From assembly GCA_024449915.1 (NCBI GenBank), contig JAMZAV010002235.1:62001-126000 (forward strand): a stretch of 64,000 bases of DNA, written 5' to 3'. Below, in pieces: positions 54,480 through 63,765 of this stretch; the stretch's first letter is position 1; every line of letters starts with the position of its first letter. The notes beneath the pieces are model-generated. The model ran no database searches. It saw only the letters and a program-made list of their open reading frames with translations, and had not been told where the DNA came from. Both the position numbers and the translations under genes were made by a program. This DNA comes from Sweltsa coloradensis (taxonomy: Eukaryota > Arthropoda > Insecta > Plecoptera > Chloroperlidae).

Positions 54480-54911
54480 AGCAGCAAACCTGTTTGTCTC
54501 CGTCCTCCAGAAAGTCCACAAAATCGTCAGTCATGAACTCAGAGAAGTGTTCCATACAATCACTGTTGTCAATTATGTCAAACTTTAGGCCAGTGTCAGC
54601 AGAACAGTTGAATTGAAGGTTCTTCATCAATGTCAGACCAGTCTAAAGGTAAAGGCCTATCAAGTACTGGCCTTGGTCCAGCCCTAGGTGCAACTCCGTT
54701 GACAGTTAGGAGGTTATCACCACCAGCTCCCACATCGCCCACTTCCCTGTTACTGACATCACTTTCACTTTCTACAGTTTCTTCGTTGTCACTTTCGTCT
54801 GAATCATAACTAAAACTAAAATTAAATTTCCGAGTTATCATCTTCGAATATTTCGTCCAATAATTCGTTATTGGTAAGACATATAGATTTTGTCTTCCTA
54901 AAGTTTGCCAT
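54480..54911 (-). pseudogene. piggyBac-like transposase N-terminus
   Basis: The ATG at 54,911 gives MANFRKTKSICLTNNELLDE, then a frameshift in the TTTAATTTTAG run near 54,840. Next come SYDSDESDNEETVESESDVS, RPLPLDWSDIDEEPSIQLF and DNSDCMEHFSEFMTDDFVDF. A basic start, L..NEL.D.IFED, an acidic tract, then W.......P.I..F and ...HF..F.TD. is the normal lead into a piggyBac domain. The DDD core is not present. About 60 bp later the reading becomes Mutator-like, so two element types are joined here. Confidence 0.5.
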
Positions 54912-55099
54912 TTTTATCAACAAACAAACAGCTGTAATTATGTAATTATTGTGGTTTCTAGTCTTTCGAGATAATTTTGCGATAATTTTTTTCACATGCT
55001 GCTACATATCGGTAGCTTGTGGAAACGCGTGACGAGTTTGAGTGTAGTGGTCACTTCAAACACGTCTAGAGACGTGATTGGCACGGCGTGAGAGAATTT

Positions 55100-55980
55100 A
55101 AAACATATATAGACGTTTGTGGCATAGAATGTGTGAAGTCGTTTTCTCTGAACGTTCCCTTTGTGCACTTCGCACCCACCTTACCGTTATCCCTTGCTTT
55201 ATTACATAAATTAACAAAATTGTTCCACTTGTCATTTACATTACTACCAGCGTCCTTCCATTCCTTAAAACACTCCCTCAAGATGGCCCTTATACTGTCA
55301 ACTTCCGCTTTCATATATATCCATGAGATACCTTCATTTTCCTTTCTCTCCCTTTTATCTTTCCCTATCTCTAGCTTGGTTATAGCTACCTTGTGGTCAC
55401 TTACTCCTTCCACTATCTCGCAGTCCACCCAGGTCTCCTCTGGCCTTATCAGTATTACATCCAGCATGTTACCTCCCAAGTCTGTTATTCTTGTAGGTCC
55501 CTGGAATATCTGGGTAAAACCTTCATTTATATCATCATTTGCCCATCTTTGTTCCCTTCCTCCCTGATTTTCAGATCCCCCTTTCCATGAATCCTGGGCA
55601 GGTTAAGATCCCTTGCAATAATATTCTTTTATCGCCTGCTCCCCATCCAAAATACTATCATCGAGCCATGTCTCAGTGTCTACTATCACATCAGCATTGT
55701 ATAATTCAGCTATTGTCCAAAATTGAGCTTGCTTATTGCTAATACTTTTGGTATTCATATGTAATGGCCTTATGGTTCCCTTATCCCCGTTTATATAGGT
55801 CGTTACTACTTTCTTTTGAAGTTATGAAGTTTCCTCCCTTCCAAATATCCACATGTTCCTCCTATCTTGATTCCCTATTGGAACATCAGGTCGTCGAAAT
55901 CTCTCGTCCTCTGTTCCTAGTGATCCTAGTCTACAATCATGTCCTATCCCTCCAGTATCCAATGTTACCCTTCACACCAT
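55100..55980 (-). pseudogene. LINE AP-endonuclease fragment, copy 2
   Basis: Duplicate of 38,700-39,560, with LGGNMLDVILIRPEETWVDC and VEGVSDHKVAITKLEIGKDK. The 3' side is clearer than in copy 1 (ILRECFKEWKDAGSNVNDKW, then NNFVNLCNKARDNGKVGAKC), showing that the linker to the reverse transcriptase is kept to about 55,100 before the sequence changes. Confidence 0.65.
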
Positions 55981-56068
55981 TTTTCCATCCCTTGCCATGT
56001 CCCAAATACCAAACATGCAGTCTTAGATCCCCCTTTTAAAAATCGTTATTTCTTACGTCCAAAAGCAT

Positions 56069-56071
<3 letters not shown>

Positions 56072-56103
<32 letters not shown>

Positions 56104-56200
56104 TTCAGAGTCTACCTACTCAGTTATGTAACTGATTTTCAGTGGGGGACAGTAAATCAAAGCGACCAAGCCAACCCTGTAGGCCCCGACGCAATCAATT
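56072..56200 (-). mobile_element. SINE-2 3' module with short (AT)n tail, copy 2
   Basis: (AT)n at 56,072-56,103, then the module at 56,104-56,200. Same as copy 1 except that the AT tract is about 70 bp shorter. Confidence 0.7.
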
Positions 56201-56768
56201 GTTACCAGAACTATCTTCCGAATCGCTGAAAAGTATCTTCTGCTTCAAAGCGCAATGCGCTCGCTCAAGTTTTTCCTTAGGATATTTCTCCTGTGTTAGT
56301 TTTGATTTTTTAAAGGACGACTGTCATCTTGACAAAAGTGGCATTCAGATCAAAGATAATACCATTTCAAGCCATATTGTGGAGAAAAACAAACAATCAA
56401 AGCAAACACACACACAAAAACATGGACACACACATGGAAAACAAGCTTTTTGCGTCTGATTTTAAATGTTGCGCGCGCCCCCTGTGACGTCAATTGCGGC
56501 GAACTGCTCTCGGCTGCCGCCTCTTTGCTCTTATAATTCAGTTGCCAGTCAATACTCGTTACAGATAGTGGTCTTCAAGTGACGTTTGTTAGTGCATGGT
56601 TAACCGATGATGTGTGTTCAAGGTTAGCAATGTCTTGGGTAAAAATAAGCATCCGTCATTACATTCATGTCCCGACAAACTAAGAAAACCAGACCTACAT
56701 CAGCAGTAATTGAATCGAATACAGAGAGCACATTTTGTGCCAAGCAAGTATATGCGCATGTGCTCAGA

Positions 56769-57527
56769 TCATTTGCCTGCCTCGGTCTTTTGTTCGTCTA
56801 GTTCCTTCTTCCATCCAGCTTTGACAGGGCCAAAGATGCCCACATCTGCCGGTTGCAGAAGGTGGGTAGCGTTGGGGTAAGAGCAGCACAGGATTATATT
56901 GTGTGTCTCGTAATACTGGCTGACCTCGACGGACAGGTGGCTCCTGTGCCCATCAAAGAAGAAGAGAACGGGCTTGAAGGGTCGTAGCTGAGCGTAGAAT
57001 TCTTTCATGTAGGCAAGGAACGCATGGGACTGCATCCAGCCGGAGTCTGTGGAAAACATAACCCATTCCTCAGGGAACTTATATCGGACAGACCTGGGCG
57101 CCCCGACTCGTTTATATTTGTAAACGACCAGGGTCGGGGCTACAAATCCGTTGGCGCGGAATGTACCCAAGACGGTTACGGACTCTTTTTCTCGAGAGAT
57201 CGCTACTTGGGAGAGGGGCTCCCCTTTAAGACCCAGATATGTCCCGTTCGTATGATGGAAAATAAACCCACTCTCGTCCGAGTTAAATATCCTACTTGGA
57301 TCATCCAGGATATCCGAGTGGCCTGCTTCCACAAGGAAATCATACAGGTTCTTGAACCACGCTTGAATGTTTAACTTCTTCAACGACGCGCGGGCTTTAC
57401 TTATTGTCTCTGCCTTTTTCACAGTCAGCTGGGGGTGCCTTGACATGAAGCTGTGGTACCAGCTTTTGCCTGGCCGACCATTTGTAAAGGGCGTTTTGCG
57501 ACCATCATCCAGAATGATCTTCTGGAG
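56769..57527 (-). pseudogene. pogo/Tigger-type transposase, copy 2, DDD core complete but N-terminus lost
   Basis: From FTNGRPGKSWYHSFMSRHPQ the frame is open for more than 225 residues: IFNSDESGFIFHHTNG, VTVLGTFRANGF, LFFFDGHRSHLSVEV, CCSYPNATHLLQPADVGIFG and WKKELDEQKTEAGK-stop. The three catalytic Asp positions (NSDESG, FFDGH, QPADVG) are all readable. At 57,527 the upstream sequence becomes unrelated, and the point looks like a splice acceptor (CTATGTCTCCAG|AAGATC). This is either a chance match or a broken junction at the duplication edge. Confidence 0.82.
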
Positions 57528-58097
57528 ACATAGAAATGAAGGTTTTAATATAAGCCTTGTACAGGTATTTAATCAACATGTAACTATAGAAACTGGGCAA
57601 TAATCACCTACAATGCGGTACAAAAAGCAAGTCTTATGGCCACGAGATGTGTCAAATTCTATTGTTTGTTATATAATACCATAGAAATTATTACTTCTTT
57701 ATTTAAATTAAATTTTTGGAGCTAAATAAAAAAATTGTGTACTTTTTTCTTGTTACATTTCTTTGATGTAAATCTAAACAGTGCATTCTCCGTGAACAAT
57801 GAATTATGCAATGTGTTGGAAGACTGTTGCACGTGTAGGTAACTTACCCGTCGACTTCTCCTCGGATATACATGTCCCTACCCCTGACGAGCGGGGTCCA
57901 CGCATCGATGCGCAAAGGCGGAGGCACCCTCCGGGGCGGCCTGCGTCGAGGCTCAGGTGCCGGCGCAGGGGCTGGTGCTGGGGCACGGATCATAAAATGT
58001 CAGGTTAAAGTGAACTACACGTATAATTTTAACACAGATGGGGCCAAAGGTTTTCAAGTCCTAAAAGAATAGTTTAGAATACCCCAAAGACGTAAAC
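57528..58097. other. Spacer with a GC-rich donor-ended ORF
   Basis: On the minus strand an ATG at 57,986-57,994 region opens about 49 codons of Pro/Arg-rich sequence (PAPEPRRRPPRRVPPPLRID, then YIRGEVDG) ending at a consensus donor, CGG|GTAAGTT, at 57,848/57,847. It could be a small exon. Its phase (2) does not match the acceptor-like site at 57,527 (phase 0). No family was recognised. Confidence 0.3.
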
Positions 58098-58397
58098 TCA
58101 TTGAAACGTTTGTATTCTGTGTCTTAAGTTATGACAAGGAACAGATAATTGAGAAAACATTGATTTGATCGAGTTGATATCTGCTTCATCGGCATTGTGA
58201 GTTGACAATATATTAACAATTTTATCTTCAAGAACTGGTATCAATTCACTACTAAAAAACTCAGTCACATCTGAAATAATTGATTGCACAAGACTCCGTG
58301 GAACAGCATTACTACAATACAATTTAGAAACAAAAACTAACGATTGTTTATGTAAAATTTCAGAAAATGAATTTTGCTGGATGGGCTGGCCAGCCAT
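58098..58397 (-). CDS. Unrecognised ORF, transposon-associated type
   Basis: 99 codons: MAGQPIQQNSFSEILHKQSL, FVSKLYCSNAVPRSLVQSII, then SDVTEFFSSELIPVLEDKI and a helical end. F..KLY.....PRS.VQ.II..VTE.....L is a helix-rich segment seen in repetitive invertebrate proteins next to transposons, but I cannot name the domain. No introns or catalytic motifs are seen. It may be one exon of a larger element or a truncated copy. Confidence 0.35.
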   Translation of the reverse strand: MAGQPIQQNSFSEILHKQSLVFVSKLYCSNAVPRSLVQSIISDVTEFFSSELIPVLEDKIVNILSTHNADEADINSIKSMFSQLSVPCHNLRHRIQTFQ

Positions 58398-58769
58398 ATC
58401 AATAACATCGTGTACAATAACATCATTTGCATAATGATGTGCATTTATATTTAATTCATCATTTCTATGTTCGTTAGGATTAATCTATATTGGCCACAAC
58501 CTTTCCCCCCTTTTGGAATTACTCACCGCTGTCAGCATTGCTACCATTTTACATTGAGGGACTCGGATAATAAATTTAATATTATATTATAAAAACATAA
58601 AACTTAATAAAAACAGTAGAACATGAACATTTCAGAAAACATACTGTTGGTTGACACTTACAATAACTTTGTCTATTATAATAATAAAAGTAAAATCCCT
58701 GAAAATGTGATATTTGTGACAATATAGTGTCGCCACGATAAGCCTCACTGCATACCTTGATATATTACT

Positions 58770-59250
58770 CGCAACCAATTAATTATACACCTAAAAGTAC
58801 ATGTGCCTCAGCCTTCAACACGATTTGAAAAACATTAATGCACTTGGCGTGCAGCTTCGATATGACCTCGCCGCCCCGCACCTTTTGACTACTACCTGCA
58901 CGCTCACTTCACAGCAGAGAGCCTCGCCTCGCAGTAGGTCTGTTGTTCTTGTCCCAGGCGCACGTGTTTTGTCAGTGCTCTTAGTTTTGGTCTCATTGGG
59001 CCACCACAGTACATGGAGTTAGCTTCTGTTGCTGCTCTATGTACTGCATGTTCCAAGTCTTTGATGTGTTCTCGTTCTCATTCATCATTCTGTTTAATGT
59101 TTGTTCACTACAGGAGGTTGTCTGTTCTGTCCTGACTGGAAGGTTTTGTTGTCTCTTTATTCTGTCCTGCTTTTCATCTCAGTGTTGTGCCCTGTTTGTC
59201 TCATCCATACAATCCGAGGGTTGGTCGAACCCAATATCTCTAGTTATGTT
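58770..59250 (+). repeat. Dispersed repeat R2, copy 2
   Basis: Shares its ordered blocks with 5480-5900: GATATGACCTCGCCGCCCCG followed by CACCTTTTGACTAC, GCCTCGCCTCGCAGTAGGTC and CCACCACAGTACATGG. It is followed closely by a SINE-1 at 59,266. Confidence 0.55.
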
Positions 59251-59265
59251 TTTATATGGGTCTGT

Positions 59266-59615
59266 GGGCCATCAAATTCCAACTCGCAACCTTCTCGTGG
59301 TTTGGTCCGTGATTAGGGGAGTTCTTCTCCCTGAAACTAATGGCGAGGTCTGGGTCGTCGTCGGGGAACTTTTCCCTTCCCTTTGACTACCTTCCCGACG
59401 GCGACGACAATGACAACACGGACGGATGATGACACAGACAGAGACGACCACGACGTGGGGGAACACCTGCCCTCCCCATATGCTTGTGGCTGGTTCTGAC
59501 CAGCACAGGCCTGTCCACCCCTTGTCCCCCCGCGTCATCCCTAACGTCCCTCCATTCGTCTCGATTACCCAAGTTGCATAAATATGAGACGTAAAGCAAT
59601 ATCCAATCAATCAAT
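59266..59615 (+). mobile_element. SINE-1 copy h, full length
   Basis: GGGCCATCAAATTCCAACTC to GTAAAGCAATATCCAATCAATC. The start is the same as that fixed by the target duplication of copy b, which supports it as the family 5' end. No target duplication is recognisable here. Confidence 0.87.
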
Positions 59616-60094
59616 TGAGGTAAATCCCCGTACCAATTTAATAGCATCAAACGTCGCTAAGAAAATCATCCTTATTCACAAATAACACAGCCGACATAGG
59701 CCAAATCTTTCCCAGATAATAGTACTAAAACCCCAAAAACTAACTAACTAACTTAGCTGTAGGCCCTAGGTAAGAAAAATTTGACCGATCGGTCAAGCTG
59801 GGATTAGTGTCGGCATCCATTGACCATATTGGAGAACAATATTCAATAGTTGTTTAGATACATGCTGAGTAGTACGTTCTTAAGGCTATTCGACCGCGTT
59901 TTCCTATTTTCCACAATATGCTACAAAGTCAAAATATAGTGAATGGCTTTGAAAAGCGTCATCCAACCGTCGACTTAGGATCCATCAAGTCATCACAGTT
60001 GCACTGTTATTCAAGCATTGCTCTTATTATTTACTACAATTCAGATATTAAAAAAGTCCGCCCCAACCGGGAATTTAGATTTAGATTTATGCTA
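59616..60094. other. No gene; contains a tRNA-like repeat fragment
   Basis: 60,049-60,074 repeats CAGATATTAAAAAAGTCCGC and CCCAACCGGGA from the tRNA-like unit at 16,600-16,630. Otherwise unremarkable. Confidence 0.5.
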
Positions 60095-60277
60095 ACATGC
60101 TCAAAATCACTTTAAGGATGTTACTTTACTATAGCTATACTACTACTGTCTAATTCGTAGTTCAATTGGTCAGCAATTCTCATCAAACGCGAGTGGGGCT
60201 ACAACGTTCATATTTTACATGGACATTAAGGTAATGGTGATTTAGTTCCTTTTGAAAGAAAAAGTTGAAAAAGTAAG
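60095..60277 (+). repeat. Left arm of long-range inverted repeat
   Basis: Blocks ACATGCTCAAAATCACTTTA(AGGATGTTA), TACAACGTTCATATTTTACA(TGGACATTAAGGT) and (CTTTTGAAA)GAAAAAGTTGAAAAAGT recur inverted, in mirrored order, at 63,581-63,765. About 3.3 kb lie between. The middle of each arm differs. The arm covers the 3' end of the macro-domain ORF. Confidence 0.8.
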
Positions 60278-61076
60278 CATAAAGGCATAGAAATGAAGCA
60301 AACGGTTTGCCATCATGAAGAGCTTTCGATACCAAGTAAAATCTGATGTCACCCCCGCTAGTCACGTAAGGGGAGGATCCCACACCATGCTCCTGTTTCT
60401 CAATTTGTCCTCTGTCATCGAATCGCGAAACAAAATCTACAGCAATACCACTAGACATTGCTAAATCACTACTAACGCAGTGTGCCATACAGCTAGGTGA
60501 CTTGACACTGAACAAATCATCCACAACATACTTAATCTCTCCTATATGAGTCTCGTCAACTGCGGCTTTAAAACTTGCGTTTACATTCTTCTTGCGAATG
60601 TTACCCTTGGTCTTTTGTTCTACTTTTACTGCCTCTGCTTTCTTAGGAACAGCACCCCAATTCACCGCTCCCGTTAATTCCTGTATGATTGAGAGTTCTT
60701 CAGCTGTCAAATTCTTATTAGCGTCATGCGGGACTCGGGCCATTTGAAAATTGAAAATCACACCACCATCTCGCATCCCCATTGACTGCCCACGCATCGT
60801 AGCCCCTCGGGTGACCTTGATGCATTTCAATTTACCTTTGAAAAATTCATTTATATTGACAAGAAGATTAGTAACAGGAAGGATCATGCCCTCCAGGCTT
60901 TCATCTCCCGTCAAAACGATAAACTTCTTATACTCCAAGGGATTGGGGTCGATTTCGTACCCCATCACCCTACCATCGATTTTGTCGCCAGTTTTCGTTG
61001 ATAAGATGGTGAACCCAATTTTCTCGTTACCTAGGGTCACCAGGTAACTGCTCGTGTATACATTTGAAAGCGCCAT
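60183..61076 (-). CDS. Protein with unknown N-terminal domain and an incomplete macro domain
   Basis: The ATG at 61,076 (MALSNVYTSS) is preferred; in-frame codons upstream are non-ATG. Residues 1-135 form an unrecognised, probably beta-rich domain (GRVMGYEIDPNPLEYKKFIV; GQSMGMRDGGVIFNF). A Lys-rich linker follows. From about residue 175 IKYVVDDLFSVK, MAHCVSSDLAMSSGIAVDF and IRFYLVSKALHDGKPF match the first half of ADP-ribose-binding macro domains of the TARG1/OARD1 kind (GDLF...AHC.S.D..MG.GIA..F...YYLV.K....KP). SSGIA stands where GAGIA or GKGIA is usual. The second half is missing: after GKPF the frame runs into the inverted-repeat arm and stops at 60,183. It may be a truncated gene, an exon before an intron, or an old virus-derived gene. 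Confidence 0.6.
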   Translation of the reverse strand: MALSNVYTSSYLVTLGNEKIGFTILSTKTGDKIDGRVMGYEIDPNPLEYKKFIVLTGDESLEGMILPVTNLLVNINEFFKGKLKCIKVTRGATMRGQSMGMRDGGVIFNFQMARVPHDANKNLTAEELSIIQELTGAVNWGAVPKKAEAVKVEQKTKGNIRKKNVNASFKAAVDETHIGEIKYVVDDLFSVKSPSCMAHCVSSDLAMSSGIAVDFVSRFDDRGQIEKQEHGVGSSPYVTSGGDIRFYLVSKALHDGKPFASFLCLYAYFFNFFFQKELNHHYLNVHVKYERCSPTRV

Positions 61077-61177
61077 CTCCGCCAGGTTCGGATACGTGGA
61101 AAAAATAACAAACACTCTGCCTCTGTTTTTTTTCTACTCCGGGATACAAATGCGATCTCAGAGGAAACCTCGAGTCG

Positions 61178-61187
61178 CTTTTATATA
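61178..61187 (-). promoter_or_regulatory. TATA box of the macro-domain ORF
   Basis: TATATAAAAG on the minus strand, about 102 bp upstream of the ATG at 61,076. Initiation about 30 bp downstream would give a ~70-base leader. No intron signal separates the two. The best core-promoter match in the window tied to an ORF. Confidence 0.55.
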
Positions 61188-61199
61188 CACAAGTGAAAT

Positions 61200-62326
61200 A
61201 ATGCGGGGCCTAAAACACATGATAATCCACGCAGTAGATACAAATACAAATAGGTTTACAATAAATAGCTATAATGAGGTATTAGATAACAAAATAACCT
61301 TCAATTTACTTGGACCACGTTTACAAAAGAAAAATAACTTGAAATCAAACCCTCTGAATGAGACAACCAATAGATTAAATTTACAAAAATAGGTAGTAAC
61401 TGCTCGGGCCGAATGGTCTTTAGTGACCACCGCCTCCCCTTCCTTTTCACACAAAAAAAGGCAACAACAAAATAACGATTCTGACACCCCACACGGTGCG
61501 CACTCACGTATATGTGTCCTCAGTCCTCAGTCCCACACTTCCAGAGTTCGAAGCTCGGTTGCAGCAACACCCACACGCACACTCAACGCTGACAAAGAGT
61601 CTCCGCAGTCTATCTGCTTCTCTCCACGTCCCTATATCCAGTGAGCCAGCTTTTCTCTCTCGTGTGCATCCACTTTCCCTCTCCCACCCCTCTCGACAAG
61701 GTAACCAAACCAGATTGCCATCCAACTCAGCCCGCTCGCTAAGGTAATGACTCAACGTTCTTTTTCATTTTAAGTTACCGCCACGGAACCAACATGAATT
61801 TACACAGCGTACCAACATTGAGAAATAGTTTTTGCAGATTTATGCAGAAGCATTTTTGCTTAATAAAGATTTACTACAACTAATTATTCTGTACCTTTTG
61901 GCATGCTTACGCTTTCTCTTGTACAGTTTAATTTAAAATTACAACAGAGTTTCACTTTTTACCAACTGAGACAAAAAGATGTGAAGATCTCTAACAAAGT
62001 CATTTAATTTTGTTTGCATATTCCAGTAGAAATTGCACCGTTATCTTATGGACGTTTAATCATCAAGCATCGCATCGGACAGCCCATACTTTATTTATGC
62101 AGATGCACCCACCTCGGCCTATATTAACAACAGGGACAAAATTTCGAACTGGCATGGAAAAGCATAATTAAACTAACGCACCGCATTGAAAATACACTTA
62201 CACCATTTGTATAATATACTGAACACTATTCAAATACATCCAAAATAGTTAAAAGGCGATACAGATAGGCCACAGAGCAAGCGTACAATAACTACAAATC
62301 AGTCAAGTCGATTTGCTGTTGTATCT
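61200..62326. other. No recognisable gene
   Basis: 61,490-61,740 is C-rich and pyrimidine-rich with CTCTCC and CACAC patches, upstream of the macro-domain ORF. It could be promoter-proximal sequence, but nothing specific can be supported. Confidence 0.4.
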
Positions 62327-62690
62327 ACATAACAAAAACTTGTAGAAATACAGCCAAACCTTACACACTCAAAAGGAATGAGATCTAAAAAAAGGGCCAA
62401 GCTCATCTACCCTTCCACATAAACGTACAGTGTCCCATAACAGCATCCTCGAAAAGCTTTTCAAAATAGAATTTGCGATTATTAATTTAACGTAATAGTT
62501 TATCAAAGTTCTTTTTTTGTAATTAATTTAAACGTAAACATGCAAATTCTATTTTGCCAAGCTTTTCGAGGATGCTGTTATGGGACACTGTACGTTTATG
62601 TGGAAGGGTAGATGAGCTTGCCCTTTTTTTAGATCTCATTCCTTTTGAGTGTGTAAGGTTTGGCTGTATTTCTACAAGTTTTTGTTATGT
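62327..62690. repeat. Near-perfect 150-bp hairpin (inverted repeat, 65-bp loop)
   Basis: The left arm (62,327-62,476) starts ACATAACAAAAACTTGTAGA and the right arm (62,542-62,690) is its reverse complement. By eye the arms differ at only a handful of positions (for example AAGCTTTTCAAAATAG against AAGCTTGGCAAAATAG, and one G more in the left GGGCC). The loop is AT-rich. It lies between the arms of the long-range inverted repeat. A transcript would form a long double-stranded stem. It could be a MITE or an inverted duplication; no target duplication was found. Confidence 0.9.
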
Positions 62691-62699
62691 GTGTGATCT

Positions 62700-63580
62700 C
62701 ATTACTTTTTCAAGTTCCATTACAAAATTATTTGCTAAAATATAATATTTTTATCAAAGTTGATTTAAATTCTATGGTATTAGCAGTAACAATATAGGAT
62801 GTAAAATATCTAGACCCGGATTCATGTACATCCTGGGTATAGGTGGTATAACCATGGTATAACGACGGTATAAGGACTGGACCCCAATTCTTGAGTTCGT
62901 GGGAGATGAGTTGAAAACGCAATTTGAAAACGAAGTCGTTTTCGTTTTCGAAGGAATTGGTATTCTTGAACGGTATCGTGGAAAACGTCATGGGTTGTGA
63001 GTTGAAAGCATTGATATTAAACCCCTATGGTTGAAAGAGTATCACGAAATCCAAACACTTTAAAAAGATTTGAGTATAGCAAAGAGCTCGAAAAAGTTCT
63101 ATATTTATTCTAGATGGCAGTGCCTTCATAAACGAGGGCCAATCGAAAGACAAGTTGTATGAAATGATTTGATTGTTGCAATTATGTAAACAAACAGTTG
63201 AGCAAGTTCATATCAAAACAATGTTGTGCTGGCATAGGGTTGGCTAGGCTTGTCAAACATGTAATGTAAGTATGAATTTTACTAGTCCTATAGCCAAATG
63301 GAACTTTAGACCTACACTGTTGTATTATAAATAATTTTCTACATCTGGGCCTAGGCCAGGGACGGTTTCTGATTTGTTTTATGAGAGTATAATGACACCT
63401 TTTCTCGTTCCACACAAAGAAGAAAATTTTTAAATGTCCGCCATTTGTTTACGTATCGCACTTTCCCGCCTAACTCTGCTTATACCGTCAACAAGTGTCA
63501 AGTAACTATGGTTACTTGTTGATTATATGCCAAGTGTTTAAGGCTTATTTTAAAACCTTTATTTGGAAGCCTTCCAACAA
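62700..63580. other. No recognisable gene
   Basis: A local inverted word GAAAACGAAGTCGTTTTCGTTTTC near 62,926 is the only structure seen. ORFs are short and without motifs. Confidence 0.4.
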
Positions 63581-63765
63581 ACTTTTTCAACTTTTTTTTT
63601 TCAAAAGAGACTATCATTCTATAACCTTAATGTCCATGTAAAATATGAACATTGTAGTCCCACCCGTCTGGTCAGAATCGCGGGCCGACGTATTAGATGT
63701 TAGCAGTAGTAGGCAGTAGCAGTAGTAGGCAGTAGCTAACATCCTTAAAGTGATTTTGAGCATGT
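63581..63765 (-). repeat. Right arm of long-range inverted repeat
   Basis: Inverted partner of 60,095-60,277, with an inserted GTAGTAGGCAGTAGCA-type short tandem (63,703-63,735) in the middle. The outer flanks of the two arms do not match, so the boundary at 63,765 is real. Confidence 0.8.

Larger units (their letters stand above)
51639..55100. other. 3.46-kb segment present only in copy 2
   Basis: In copy 1 AAGGCGTTT joins TATATAGACG directly with a single G between (38,690-38,700). Here 3.46 kb intervene, holding the probable N-terminal part of the HCDFSENY gene, a SINE-1, Mutator and piggyBac pieces. No terminal repeats or target duplication mark it as an insertion. Gene order and orientation across its left edge suggest that copy 1 lost it. 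51,640-52,730 holds no recognisable gene. Confidence 0.65.
42066..57527 (+). repeat. Large duplicated block, copy 2, with extra segments
   Basis: Same start and end sequences as 32,763-41,218. Removing 44,974-46,033 (repeat), 48,337-51,420 plus one target TTA (fold-back transposon) and 51,639-55,100 leaves a length close to copy 1. Its right end, inside the pogo-type transposase, reads CTTCTGGAGACATAG where copy 1 reads CTTCTGGATGATGTG. Confidence 0.9.

Noticed and set aside
57527..57990. Host exon spliced to the pogo-type transposase (a captured transposase gene)
   Set aside because: The donor at 57,848 leaves phase 2 while the acceptor-like site at 57,527 needs phase 0. The site also coincides with the edge of the duplication.
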